NCBI GenBank assembly: GCA_023409835.1
Contig: JAEYQV010000135.1
Span: 1-20,189 of the forward strand
From: Bacillota bacterium
GTDB taxonomy: Bacteria > Bacillota > Clostridia > Lachnospirales > Lachnospiraceae
Direction: 5' to 3'
DNA length: 20,189 nucleotides
The notes beneath the pieces are model-generated. The model worked only from the letters and a program-made list of their open reading frames with translations, ran no database searches and was not told the DNA's origin. The translations under genes and the position numbers were made by a program. Numbering within the stretch: the stretch's first letter is position 1; every line of letters begins with the position of its first letter. This document shows positions 1 to 8,298 of the stretch, piece by piece.

Positions 1-1064
1 CTGGTACAGGACACCGTACCCGTATGCCCATCCAAATATGTTGCTGTCGCTGTAGTAATAATGCCTTCGCCCATTTCTACGGATTGAGTAGGACTTGTAG
101 CCGTGATCGAAGTTACTACTTGGTTGCAGACAGACACTGTGTCCTGAACTATCCCGCATTGAGGGGTGCTTCCTACCAATCCTACCGGATATCCGAAATA
201 GTCCTGTATATGATAATTCATTAACCCTACAGAGTACTGCGTGCCTTCAAATGCCAACCTGCTACTATTATACGCCCGCCATTCAATGAATTTATTGTAT
301 AGAATATCATACTCCGGATTTCTCTTTATGTATAAGGTGTATGGATTTGCTCCAAAAAAATCATGACACGTGATGGCCGAATATCCATCGGTAGGAACTG
401 TTGAAGTTAAGTATGCCTTAACGACAAGATAGGTACCGCTGGAGTTTATTATACTGATATTATCACTTTCATTTACCGTTCGATATGAGCCATCGCCAAT
501 TCCGCTGTATGTATCCGTATAGCTTAACCAGAATACATCTGTGCTATTATAACGAAATGAATAGTTTTTGCTTACAGAGGAGCTGATTCCCCAGGAGTAA
601 TTGGAGGAAGAGATCGTCACATTCACATTAATATTACTATTCATGTAACACTCGGTAGTATGTCTATGCCCCGAATAGCATTCCTCTGTGTGAGCATGTG
701 CAGCATATGAGCTGATCTCAGCATACTCCTCATGATAATACGGCAGGGAATCAACATAGGTTGAGGCCAGCATAGCGCCAGGAAGATCTTCCATGGCGCT
801 TAGGTTGTTCCCCTCTCTTGGTATGGCATGCTCTAATTCTATTGCATAATACATTCCACTATCACTTATCCGGTTTACGAACTCTTCGTACTGTTCAACC
901 TTAAGACAGCCCTCTGTCCTGATATCATCGACAAATTTTGATAGTTCATTTTTCACATAGCCATCGATTACTGACTTTTGATGTCCCAGTAAATAATCAA
1001 GTGGAAGTAAGAATAAAAGTACTACAGTCATAAGGAACGATATGATTTTGCTTAATACTTCCAT
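1..1064 (-). CDS. Membrane-anchored surface protein of the Tad-like locus, partial (3' end beyond the window)
   Basis: An open frame of 354 complete codons runs from an ATG at 1062-1064 to the left edge with no stop, so the C-terminus is missing. An AAGGAG ribosome binding site lies about 7 bases upstream of the ATG. The N-terminus (MEVLSKIISFLMTVVLLFLL) is a single hydrophobic anchor without a lipobox. The following stretch, to about residue 90, resembles the short anchored proteins often found at the end of clostridial Flp/Tad clusters. Residues 123-140 hold a tandem repeat, HAHTEECY then HRHTTECY, joined by Ser-Gly. The rest is Ser/Thr/Asn/Tyr-rich and looks extracellular. The last visible part (SVEMGEGIITTATATY) resembles the start of an Ig-like beta domain. 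It is the last visible gene of the operon. It may be a TadE/TadF analogue or a tip or surface adhesin; the function is not established. Confidence 0.8.
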   Translation of the reverse strand, partial: MEVLSKIISFLMTVVLLFLLPLDYLLGHQKSVIDGYVKNELSKFVDDIRTEGCLKVEQYEEFVNRISDSGMYYAIELEHAIPREGNNLSAMEDLPGAMLASTYVDSLPYYHEEYAEISSYAAHAHTEECYSGHRHTTECYMNSNINVNVTISSSNYSWGISSSVSKNYSFRYNSTDVFWLSYTDTYSGIGDGSYRTVNESDNISIINSSGTYLVVKAYLTSTVPTDGYSAITCHDFFGANPYTLYIKRNPEYDILYNKFIEWRAYNSSRLAFEGTQYSVGLMNYHIQDYFGYPVGLVGSTPQCGIVQDTVSVCNQVVTSITATSPTQSVEMGEGIITTATATYLDGHTGTVSCT

Positions 1065-1083
1065 GCTTACTCCTTCTTTTGAT

Positions 1084-1473
1084 TCATGGAATGAATCGAT
1101 AGATTAATTTCGTAATCCGTCCGCTTTCATCATAGGAATAGCTTTGCTCATACCGGTATGCAGAAAGTACAATATCGGTTATATTGACAGGGTTATATGA
1201 CCCTGCTTCCAATAAATACATCCCGGAAGGATCTGAAATGCTAACATCATAAGGAATGTCCTCCATCAGCATTGCTAAGAGCTCAGCTCTTAGCGTGAAG
1301 TGATTAGAATCCTTAAGGTCTGCTTGATACAGATTCTTGTCATCCGCAACTAAGTCAGCAGTCGCTTCTACAATTCTATTCATATCTAATGATGACTGGT
1401 ACAGTATTGAAACACCGGCAAAAAAGACTATGCTATAAAAGGTTGCTCGTAAAAACTTTGTTACATTCTCCAT
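1084..1473 (-). CDS. Small single-helix membrane protein of the Tad-like locus (pilin-like, divergent)
   Basis: A 129-residue protein with a short charged N-terminus (MENVTKFLR), one hydrophobic helix at about residues 9-25 and a roughly 100-residue exported-looking domain. It starts at ATG 1471-1473, 2 bases after the upstream gene's stop, with AGAGG about 6 bases ahead. The N-terminus matches the start of the next gene upstream (MTNVTKFLLL), and the C-terminus (YSYDESGRITKLIYRF) matches the place of the YDANDVVACIWF ending in the paralogs. It lacks their MYDG/GS motif. I take it as a degenerate fourth member of the family or a minor subunit. No prepilin peptidase site of the G-x4-E kind is seen. 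Specific function unknown. Confidence 0.7.
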   Translation of the reverse strand: MENVTKFLRATFYSIVFFAGVSILYQSSLDMNRIVEATADLVADDKNLYQADLKDSNHFTLRAELLAMLMEDIPYDVSISDPSGMYLLEAGSYNPVNITDIVLSAYRYEQSYSYDESGRITKLIYRFIP

Positions 1474-1475
1474 AA

Positions 1476-1907
1476 CTACCTCTGTGCAAAATCAATTCCG
1501 ACAATTACGTCATTGGCATCACGGGTAATATCACACCGGAACAGAGCCTCCTGGTTAATAAAGAACGTAGAACTGAAATTCTGAATATCGGATATATAGC
1601 TTCCGTTGATATAGGTATTGTCACTGACCGCCGTAATCACACGAATATGACAATCCGCCTGCTCAGTAGCATCATAGCTACCCAGATTCTTTTTAATAAA
1701 ATTAATCACATCACTGCCTTTTATCTCAATACCGTCATACATGGTTAAATCACTTTCTGACAGCTCTTTATTAAAATTATTTATCTTATCAATTGCGGTA
1801 TCCGAGGTATTTTTACCGGCTCTTAATACACGATTTCCATAGGTAACTAACAGACACGTAATCATCAGTGTAAATGCTAACAATAAGAATTTTGTAACGT
1901 TAGTCAA
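1476..1907 (-). CDS. Pilin-like single-helix protein, paralog 3
   Basis: A 143-residue protein starting at TTG 1905-1907, chosen because AAGGAG lies 8 bases upstream and no ATG fits. One transmembrane helix (about residues 7-27) follows a short MTNVTKF head. The exported part keeps the three marks shared with the two preceding genes: an Asn-rich linker with LTMYDGIEIKGSDVINFIKK, a mid-domain Asn/Tyr region, and the C-terminal pattern FINQ..LFR...RDANDVIVGIDF. Length and shape suit a small subunit of the Tad-like apparatus, but there is no classical prepilin cleavage site. Whether it is a structural subunit or an accessory factor is inference. Confidence 0.75.
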   Translation of the reverse strand: MTNVTKFLLLAFTLMITCLLVTYGNRVLRAGKNTSDTAIDKINNFNKELSESDLTMYDGIEIKGSDVINFIKKNLGSYDATEQADCHIRVITAVSDNTYINGSYISDIQNFSSTFFINQEALFRCDITRDANDVIVGIDFAQR

Positions 1908-1926
1908 AGTAACAGCTCCTTCTACT

Positions 1927-2382
1927 TTATTGTTGAATGAAACGGAGGCAGGCTACGATATCATTCTGATCGTAGAATACTGCTGCCTTAAAGGTACCGC
2001 CATCATTAATATAATGATCATCGGAGGGTTTTTCGGAAACAGCAGTCGACAGCTCTGCTCCAATCGTAGCTACTCCATTTGTGATGGTAGAAACGTGGAT
2101 ATAATCCTCTGTATCCTTCTTACCATTGATTACTTTAATCGATATATAATCATCCCCGGAGTGCCTTCTGATCAAATCCTTGATTTCTGAGCCGTTTACC
2201 TCTGTGCCCTCATACATCGTAAGCTCTGCGTCTTCGGCATCCCCGGCCACCCTGTTGTATTGTCCCAGATTCTTCTCCGTATCACTTTCGCCCTTCTTTG
2301 ATACTCTCAGGCTTAAAGTGATTAATGCTACAACAATGATGCAGCCTACTGCTAATAATAAAAATTTCCATATGTTACTCAT
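1927..2382 (-). CDS. Pilin-like single-helix protein, paralog 2
   Basis: 151 residues from ATG 2380-2382 (MSNIWKF...). The frame is open 23 codons further upstream, but the internal ATG has AGGGAGG 5-6 bases ahead and gives the same N-terminus as the adjacent paralog. The head and helix (SNIWKFLLLAVGCIIVVALI) and the following LSLRVSKKGE are identical to those of the gene at 2455-2916. The conserved MYEGTEVNGSEIKDLIRR and a YIN.GG.F..AVFYD.NDIVACLRF ending follow. Only the middle of the domain differs strongly. It is probably a recent duplicate within the operon and a membrane-anchored subunit of the Tad-like system. Confidence 0.77.
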   Translation of the reverse strand: MSNIWKFLLLAVGCIIVVALITLSLRVSKKGESDTEKNLGQYNRVAGDAEDAELTMYEGTEVNGSEIKDLIRRHSGDDYISIKVINGKKDTEDYIHVSTITNGVATIGAELSTAVSEKPSDDHYINDGGTFKAAVFYDQNDIVACLRFIQQ

Positions 2383-2454
2383 ATTTGCCTCCCTTCCTGT
2401 TAAGGTGCTTTTTCCTTCACCCTGTTCCCTACTGTATTTACTGCCCTTCATTAC

Positions 2455-2916
2455 CTACAGCTGCTGAAACCAAATACATGCAACTACATCATTAGCGTCA
2501 TAATATACAGTAGAACGGAATAATCCGCCTTCGTTGATATAATTTGCATTGGATTTACTGGTCGGTAACGCCGAGAAGTCAATACCGGAATTCGTTGTGG
2601 GTACCGTAACTCCCGTTGCAGCGCAAGGGTTTATGTATGCAGTGGAGACACCGCCGTTCGTATCGACCACGATGCTCAGGTACTCATTATCGTTATACTT
2701 CTTTATCAATTCAACAATTTCGGAGCCCTTCACCTCAACCCCGTCATATATCTTTAAGTCAACCTCCTCCGCATCGCTGGCGACCTCATTATATTGCCCC
2801 AGGTTCTTCTCCGTATCCCCTTCTCCTTTTTTGGACACTCTAAGGCTTAAGGTAATTAAAGCAACAACGATAATACAGCCTACGGCTAGCAATAAGAATT
2901 TCCAAATATTACTCAC
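2455..2916 (-). CDS. Pilin-like single-helix protein, paralog 1
   Basis: 153 residues if translation starts at GTG 2914-2916, which has a GGGGG ribosome binding site 7 bases upstream and yields (M)SNIWKF exactly like paralog 2. An upstream ATG at 2934 would add six residues and lacks a good site. One helix lies at residues 5-24, then a Lys-rich KKGEGDTEKNLGQYN neck, the motif KIYDGVEVKGSEIVELIKK, a variable middle part, and the conserved ending YINEGGLFRSTVYYDANDVV. It sits directly after the TadB/TadC-like gene, as major or minor pilin genes often do relative to the motor genes. No prepilin processing motif is visible. Confidence 0.77.
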   Translation of the reverse strand: MSNIWKFLLLAVGCIIVVALITLSLRVSKKGEGDTEKNLGQYNEVASDAEEVDLKIYDGVEVKGSEIVELIKKYNDNEYLSIVVDTNGGVSTAYINPCAATGVTVPTTNSGIDFSALPTSKSNANYINEGGLFRSTVYYDANDVVACIWFQQL

Positions 2917-2948
2917 AAATTTTCCCCCTATCATTTCTACTTTGTTCT

Positions 2949-4979
2949 TTATTTGAATGCGTTCATTACAGTATCATAATCTTGTAATCCTGACAGTGCA
3001 TTGATGGTAAAAGGTACTACCCAGTACAACGCAACCGTTATAGCTGTTGGAATATAGGAAAGGATTGTACCGATAATCACTTTCTTATCCCTTGAAATAC
3101 GATATTCCTGATTTCTCATCTCCTGACTTACCTTTCTCTCCTCTGCCACCTCATCAAATGCTCTTTGTATTCCGATTTTATCTGCTATTATTAAATTGTC
3201 TACTAATCGTCGGAACGGCTCATAGCGTTCCCTCATTTTCAATTTCTCCAGCGCATCCAGATCACCGGATGCATAATCATTAATACAGGACTTAATGGAT
3301 TCCTTAAATATCACCGAAAAGGCCTCCATCAGCTCCAAAACCTTAAGAACAGTAGTAGTATCCAGGTTCATAACCAGCAAAATCGTTGACTGGTATAAAG
3401 CCACTTCATTTCCCATACTTAATTTAAGAATTTTCTTCTTGTAAAGCAGCATCCAATAAGGAAACCAATAGCCTACAACAGAAGACAGCAGTGCAAATAT
3501 CAGCTCATACCAATGAAAAAATTCCTTGTTATATTGATCCAGCCTTGCCTCTATCTCGTCCACAATACAGGTTCTTACCAAATCACTCCGAAAGAATCCT
3601 TCCTTTCTTATCTCTGCTTCGATCTTTTCCCGATCCACCGTAAGGTCATTATAAGTGGTCATATAGTTTAACACTGCCTCAGCAGCCGGTTGAACCATTT
3701 TATCCGGAATTACTGCACTATTAGCGGATGTAAACTTTGATGAGGATACCAACAGTTCTTTATTCTTCATATGCATCGCTGTAGTAGCCAGAATACATAA
3801 TCCGAACAAAGCCGATGCATATAGTAATCTCTTCAACAGGAACTGTTTTGCCGTTAATCTCTCTCCCACCCGATACAGAAGCTCTTCCTGACTCTCCAGT
3901 TTATCCCTGTTTTTTTCTGCATAGTTATTTAAAATCCGGTTTACCGGTTTTAGGTAGGATAATTGCTTTAGACAGGAGTGTTCCTTCTTATCCGCCGTAT
4001 TTCTTTCCTTAAGCTCGTTAATCATTACATAGATAATCACCGTCAGTATGAAGATAACAATCACCAATGCTGTCCCTATGGAGCCGTAATAGAATCCATA
4101 GAGCTCCGGCGAGGTGCTTAGTGCCCATTTTTTTATTGGTTCAATCAGATAAACAGGTGCCAGGCTGATAAAAACCATACCGGAAAACTTATGATCCATA
4201 TCCTTACGGTTCATGATTTCAATATAAATGTCGCTTTTTAGAGTATGTATGTTCAACAGGAGGATAGAAACACCATCTACCAGCTTATCTCCGAATTCGG
4301 ATACATATACAGCGACGGATAAAAACATCCTGAGAAACCGATTCGATATAGATTCGTTGTATTGACGAATGGCCGTCTCCTGATCATTGCTATTTAGTAC
4401 ATTCTGTATCTTCACAGCATTCAGCTTCATGATGCGCCCACTCTTATCAGCAGCATCCGCTATCGCTTCATCAATCATTCCATGCTTGTAAAAGCTATGC
4501 CTTGTATCGGACAGAAACTTATCCATCTGATTCATCAGCTTCAGCTCCATACTACCGACCTTACCCTCCAGATATTCATGATTGAACACTCCAACAGCCA
4601 GTATGGCAAGAACGGAGTAAAAAAGTGAGGGCTTCAATCCGATCAATAAGCTTAGAATAACAGCGCTTCCAAGCCAAATAAGGTAGCACATCTCCATTGT
4701 CCTGCACATGAGAGATTTGATATCCTCCGGGCAAAGCATCTCATATCGTCTTCTCATTTGATCCACATATCGCTTGGATAGCTTAAGCTCCGAAAAAACC
4801 AGATAGGAACGTATCAGAAATTTAGATCTTCGCCTTTTTCCATTCGTAAACCCCTTACTCCGGTTCGTAACTGCAAGGTAGCTTGCCCATATAACACAGG
4901 CTATTGATAAGGCAATGAGTAGAGTTAATATGATATCATAGCCCTGACAGGCTTGAAGCTCTTCCATAATATTCTTCAA
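2949..4979 (-). CDS. TadB-TadC-like platform protein (two T2SSF-type halves in one chain)
   Basis: A 676-residue integral membrane protein. In Tad systems TadB and TadC are two separate inner-membrane platform proteins of the GspF/T2SSF superfamily; here both appear in one chain. The N-terminal half has helices near residues 14-37, 95-130, 270-290 and 300-325 around a cytoplasmic segment. The C-terminal half (from about residue 365) repeats the layout, with helices near 383-402, 490-515 and 640-665 and a T2SSF-like core (LVMNLDTTTVLKVLELMEAF ... FRRLVDNLIIADKIGIQRAF). The start is TTG 4977-4979, overlapping the ATPase stop as TTGA, with GGGAGGG upstream. An ATG four codons later is too far from that site. 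Coupling to the ATPase gene fits a motor pair. The fusion assignment rests on layout and remote similarity. Confidence 0.78.
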   Translation of the reverse strand: MKNIMEELQACQGYDIILTLLIALSIACVIWASYLAVTNRSKGFTNGKRRRSKFLIRSYLVFSELKLSKRYVDQMRRRYEMLCPEDIKSLMCRTMEMCYLIWLGSAVILSLLIGLKPSLFYSVLAILAVGVFNHEYLEGKVGSMELKLMNQMDKFLSDTRHSFYKHGMIDEAIADAADKSGRIMKLNAVKIQNVLNSNDQETAIRQYNESISNRFLRMFLSVAVYVSEFGDKLVDGVSILLLNIHTLKSDIYIEIMNRKDMDHKFSGMVFISLAPVYLIEPIKKWALSTSPELYGFYYGSIGTALVIVIFILTVIIYVMINELKERNTADKKEHSCLKQLSYLKPVNRILNNYAEKNRDKLESQEELLYRVGERLTAKQFLLKRLLYASALFGLCILATTAMHMKNKELLVSSSKFTSANSAVIPDKMVQPAAEAVLNYMTTYNDLTVDREKIEAEIRKEGFFRSDLVRTCIVDEIEARLDQYNKEFFHWYELIFALLSSVVGYWFPYWMLLYKKKILKLSMGNEVALYQSTILLVMNLDTTTVLKVLELMEAFSVIFKESIKSCINDYASGDLDALEKLKMRERYEPFRRLVDNLIIADKIGIQRAFDEVAEERKVSQEMRNQEYRISRDKKVIIGTILSYIPTAITVALYWVVPFTINALSGLQDYDTVMNAFK

Positions 4980-6805
4980 GCAATTCCCTCCCTATACCCG
5001 TGAAAGAGTGAATCATAATCCCTCATTTCATCCTCTGAAAGGTACTCCATCAATTTCTCACGGGTAAAATTACTTGGTTTCCCTACAAGCTCATATTCTT
5101 TACTTACCTTATTAAACACGATTATATTTTGGGTACGATACCTTTTCTCGTTGGTCATCCTGTGAAAGAACTCCTTAATGCACTCCTCAAGTGCTTCCGG
5201 ATATTCCTTCCCTCTTTCGGGTATGATTTCTGTAATTCGCTCCAGATATATATGTCCGTCAGAAGTAGTTGCCATATGGAAATCGAAATTTATTGCTCTG
5301 GCCACCTGCTCCTCCGCTGCCAATTCGTTTGAGAATACTCCTGTCTGAAGCATGGATACCTTAAAGCTATCCACCAGCGCTTCACTGGTCTTGGCATGAT
5401 GTGAAAACATCATCTGCCGGGTACCGGCTAAGGAACCCTGAATCACAACGGCACAGGCACTCGGGGAATGGATTTCACCAAAAATATAGATATCACCATC
5501 CATCTTCTTGAATAAGTCCATAACCTCCTGCATTCCTATGGAGTTCGTATCTCTGAGTGTCATGAGGTTTCTGTTTTTATAGCTATGGATTTCTTTTGTT
5601 CTGAGCTCGAATATCATTTCCTGGATACGGATGTTATAGACACTGCTGATAAACTCGATCAATGATTTCAAAAGAGTGGTTTTTCCGGAAAATTGCTTGC
5701 CTGTCACAGCAATGGTACAGCAGCCTTTTACCAGCCAGCTCATAATTTTAATCGGAAGCTCTGCCTTCTTATCTGTAATAAGATTTTCTATGGAAACATT
5801 CTCGATACTATTAAGCTTACGAATGAAGAAAGCCCAATTCTCCGCTACCTTAGGCCGGACTACTACAATTCTGGAGCCATCACTCATGGTGTTTATGATA
5901 TAGCCCCTGTCTTCCGATAGATATCCGGGCTCGTCATACCGGTATATTTTCTTTGCGACCCGAATCATCTCAGCCTTACAGCCAAACCCCAGGAAGGATA
6001 AATGAATGGTTCTTCCCTGAAACATAATCCAGATACTATTATAGTAATAGCCAATCGCTTCTCTGTTATCCAACAGATATTCTTCCAGATAGTTATAATA
6101 CTCGTTTGTCAGACCGGATAGTCCTGCAGAGATTCCGTCAAGCTTTCTCATATCACGGATTTCATCGATTACTCCATTGCCAAGATAACCTGCATATACC
6201 CGTTGAGTTACGATTTCAAGCTTGTCCAGGTAATCAAGCGGAGCGGCTTCCCCGGTATATAGCCCTTCGATTTCCTCCTTCGTAATCTCATAACGCCATT
6301 CATCCTCCCTGCTCCCGGTGCCCTTTCGCCCATGCAGATGATTCTCCATGATCATATGGTATAAGGCATCCAGCCCATATTTCTTTTTGTATTGGTAGAG
6401 AAGTATATCAAATTTTGTGATAACATCCAGAGCCTCCGTATTCTCAAAGGTGATCACCTTATCGACCGTTGTTGCTGTAAGCTTGAATTCCTGTTGAAGG
6501 AGTTTCTTAATATAATCCTTTACGAATTCCTTTGCATTCAGATCACCATACCCGCAGGTTCTGATTGCCCTGATCAGTTGAAGCTTCCTGGCCTCCTCTT
6601 TCTTGGCAGCGGACTTGCTTAAATTCATGTCCACATGACTTGTGTCAGTCAGTTCATTTATCTTCTCTTTGGTTCTGCCAATCAGAGAAATTAAGGAATA
6701 TTCTTCTTCCTCCTCCTCATGTGCATAATCCTTTTTAAAGAGATAATAAAGAGTAGTGAATATAGCATATAGGAGGATTGTTATTATTATTAAATTATAG
6801 ATCAC
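4976..6805 (-). CDS. TadA/CpaF-like secretion ATPase with N-terminal membrane anchor
   Basis: A 609-residue member of the type II/IV secretion ATPase (GspE/VirB11) superfamily that should power subunit extrusion. Walker A is GKQFSGKTT at residues 369-377 (catalytic Lys375). The Walker B/GE element is IYIFGEIHS (439-447, Glu444), and FSHHAKT (467-473) takes the place of the family's His box (usually STIHANS). Residues 1-23 are strongly hydrophobic (MIYNLIIITILLYAIFTTLY) and are followed by an acidic run of Glu residues at 30-35. Canonical TadA is a soluble cytoplasmic protein, so this looks like a membrane tether. The start is GTG 6803-6805, overlapping the previous gene by 11 bases. Sequence outside the motifs is quite divergent. 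Confidence 0.87.
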   Translation of the reverse strand: MIYNLIIITILLYAIFTTLYYLFKKDYAHEEEEEEYSLISLIGRTKEKINELTDTSHVDMNLSKSAAKKEEARKLQLIRAIRTCGYGDLNAKEFVKDYIKKLLQQEFKLTATTVDKVITFENTEALDVITKFDILLYQYKKKYGLDALYHMIMENHLHGRKGTGSREDEWRYEITKEEIEGLYTGEAAPLDYLDKLEIVTQRVYAGYLGNGVIDEIRDMRKLDGISAGLSGLTNEYYNYLEEYLLDNREAIGYYYNSIWIMFQGRTIHLSFLGFGCKAEMIRVAKKIYRYDEPGYLSEDRGYIINTMSDGSRIVVVRPKVAENWAFFIRKLNSIENVSIENLITDKKAELPIKIMSWLVKGCCTIAVTGKQFSGKTTLLKSLIEFISSVYNIRIQEMIFELRTKEIHSYKNRNLMTLRDTNSIGMQEVMDLFKKMDGDIYIFGEIHSPSACAVVIQGSLAGTRQMMFSHHAKTSEALVDSFKVSMLQTGVFSNELAAEEQVARAINFDFHMATTSDGHIYLERITEIIPERGKEYPEALEECIKEFFHRMTNEKRYRTQNIIVFNKVSKEYELVGKPSNFTREKLMEYLSEDEMRDYDSLFHGYREGIA

Positions 6806-7616
6806 TCACTATGCCACCCTTCTTATCCGTCGTTAGCTTTAACAGCCTTTCTGATGCTTTTCTTACACAGCCAATAAAATAGGCATCCTCTTCTTTTCCT
6901 CTTAATGCCATGCTTTTATTCATAAACTTTAAGACACTTCCATTCGATTGAGCATCCATAAAACCGGTACTATATGGAATTTCCGATACTGGTGACTTTC
7001 TTAAGGGCCGGTATAGATTCTTAAGATTATTTATATTATAGGAAGAATTCTTATCATAGGATCCGATCAGATACATAATATTCTTATTCTTCCACTGCCA
7101 GGTTGTAAAATAATCATCTAAAACACTCTTGTTCTGGCACAGATTAACAGCGATAAGGTCTGACTGCTTTATTACTATTTCTGATATTTGATCGGAGCCG
7201 CTGTTGATATCAACAAATACATAATCATAATATCTGACGGCCTCCTTCAAAATAATGTACAGTGTCCTTCCCATATCATTCTTATACAAGTCTCTGTTAT
7301 GGCTTGTAGTTCCAGGAAGGAGTGCCAGTTTCTTATTTAAAAGGGGGATGGAATAATTTTCGATTGTTTTTTCCATTAGCGGCTCCAGCTTTATACTTCT
7401 TGCTAACCCATCAATCCCGATATCCAGGAATACATCACGGCTGTTCTCCCTGTTGCCTATTAAATATGTTTCCAGATGATTCAGATTGAAGTGTGTCTGC
7501 ATCAGCAGGCATCTTCGGTTGTGCAGTAACGCGGTCGCTATCGCCACTGCTACCATGTTGCTGGTTGTTCTCGGTTGACCGTGGACGTTCCCCCAGAACG
7601 CTATTACTTTACCCAT
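6795..7616 (-). CDS. MinD/CpaE-like protein with degenerate P-loop (copy 3)
   Basis: 273 residues with the fold signs of the SIMIBI MinD/ParA class. The N-terminal strand AFWGN is followed by a loop HGQPRTTSN where KGGVGKTT is expected. The helix MVAVAIATALL and the strand RCLLMQTHF come next, then the DYVFVDINSGSD element (Walker A'/B region) and SDLIAVNLCQN. The P-loop Lys is Arg and the preceding Gly is Pro, and the signature N-terminal Lys is absent. ATP hydrolysis is therefore doubtful. In Tad systems CpaE/TadZ is a MinD-like polar localisation factor. ATG start at 7614-7616, 4 bases after the previous gene. It lies directly before the ATPase gene and overlaps it. Confidence 0.78.
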   Translation of the reverse strand: MGKVIAFWGNVHGQPRTTSNMVAVAIATALLHNRRCLLMQTHFNLNHLETYLIGNRENSRDVFLDIGIDGLARSIKLEPLMEKTIENYSIPLLNKKLALLPGTTSHNRDLYKNDMGRTLYIILKEAVRYYDYVFVDINSGSDQISEIVIKQSDLIAVNLCQNKSVLDDYFTTWQWKNKNIMYLIGSYDKNSSYNINNLKNLYRPLRKSPVSEIPYSTGFMDAQSNGSVLKFMNKSMALRGKEEDAYFIGCVRKASERLLKLTTDKKGGIVSDL

Positions 7617-7620
7617 ACAA

Positions 7621-8298
7621 TCAATCTCCCTTTTCCGCTTTCCTGTAAGCCGTTGCTAATGCTTTGCTATTCCCTCCCGGTATTATCCCGGCAAGCAGTC
7701 CTTTCACGGTATTTCTGGCCGGTACAGACAGCTTTCTGAAGCTAAAGGCTATCTCATATTGGCACTTTAATTTGCACTTTGTATCAACCTCATCCAAGTA
7801 AATGATATGCGTATCCTCTGCAGGAATTTCTACTGATCCCAGCTCATTTCGGATATATTCAGGGCGATATCGATATCCCACTACATCCCTGATCACCAGC
7901 TTCTTTTTATTGTTCTGATACGCGGCTAGGGGTATCAACCGATCAACATTATGCTTCTGTAGATCCGTCGCATAGATAATCTGGTTTAGCCCAGCTGCTT
8001 CCTCCTCGCTTAAGCTATAACCATAATCAATCAGTACATATTGAAAGTCTCTGGCTTCGATTCCTTCTCTCACAAGCTCCTTATAATCTCCGGAATTGAG
8101 ATAATAAACTCCCCGATAATCAATGATTACTTCACCCATTCCTGCAGGGCATGGTATACATGCCGTAAGAGCTCCTGTATCAGCTTTGTCCACCAACATA
8201 ACCTTTTTCTTTAAATGTGAGAGGCTGCGCGCCAAATAAAGGATAATATCATATTGATCTATTCCGACAAAACCTATGATGATGCAATCATGGTCCAT
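7621..8298 (-). CDS. MinD/ParA-like protein without a P-loop (copy 2)
   Basis: 225 residues. The first strand IIIGFVG, the loop IDQYD, the helix IILYLARSLSHL and the strand KKVMLVDK reproduce the start of a MinD/ParA domain, but no residue of the phosphate-binding loop remains. FQYVLIDYGYSL fits the strand that normally carries the DxxPG element. The C-terminal part has several Cys (a CKLKCQ motif) and a basic end. Start ATG 8296-8298 overlaps the CpaB-like gene by 11 bases. The family assignment rests on secondary-structure layout and on position between two other MinD-like genes' partners, so it is less sure than for the other two. A structural or regulatory role within the Tad-like machine is inferred. 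Confidence 0.68.
   Translation of the reverse strand: MDHDCIIIGFVGIDQYDIILYLARSLSHLKKKVMLVDKADTGALTACIPCPAGMGEVIIDYRGVYYLNSGDYKELVREGIEARDFQYVLIDYGYSLSEEEAAGLNQIIYATDLQKHNVDRLIPLAAYQNNKKKLVIRDVVGYRYRPEYIRNELGSVEIPAEDTHIIYLDEVDTKCKLKCQYEIAFSFRKLSVPARNTVKGLLAGIIPGGNSKALATAYRKAEKGD

Noticed and set aside
1084..2916. Classical Flp prepilins
   Set aside because: No Gly followed by Glu at position 5 before the helix and no processing peptidase gene in view; described as pilin-like only.
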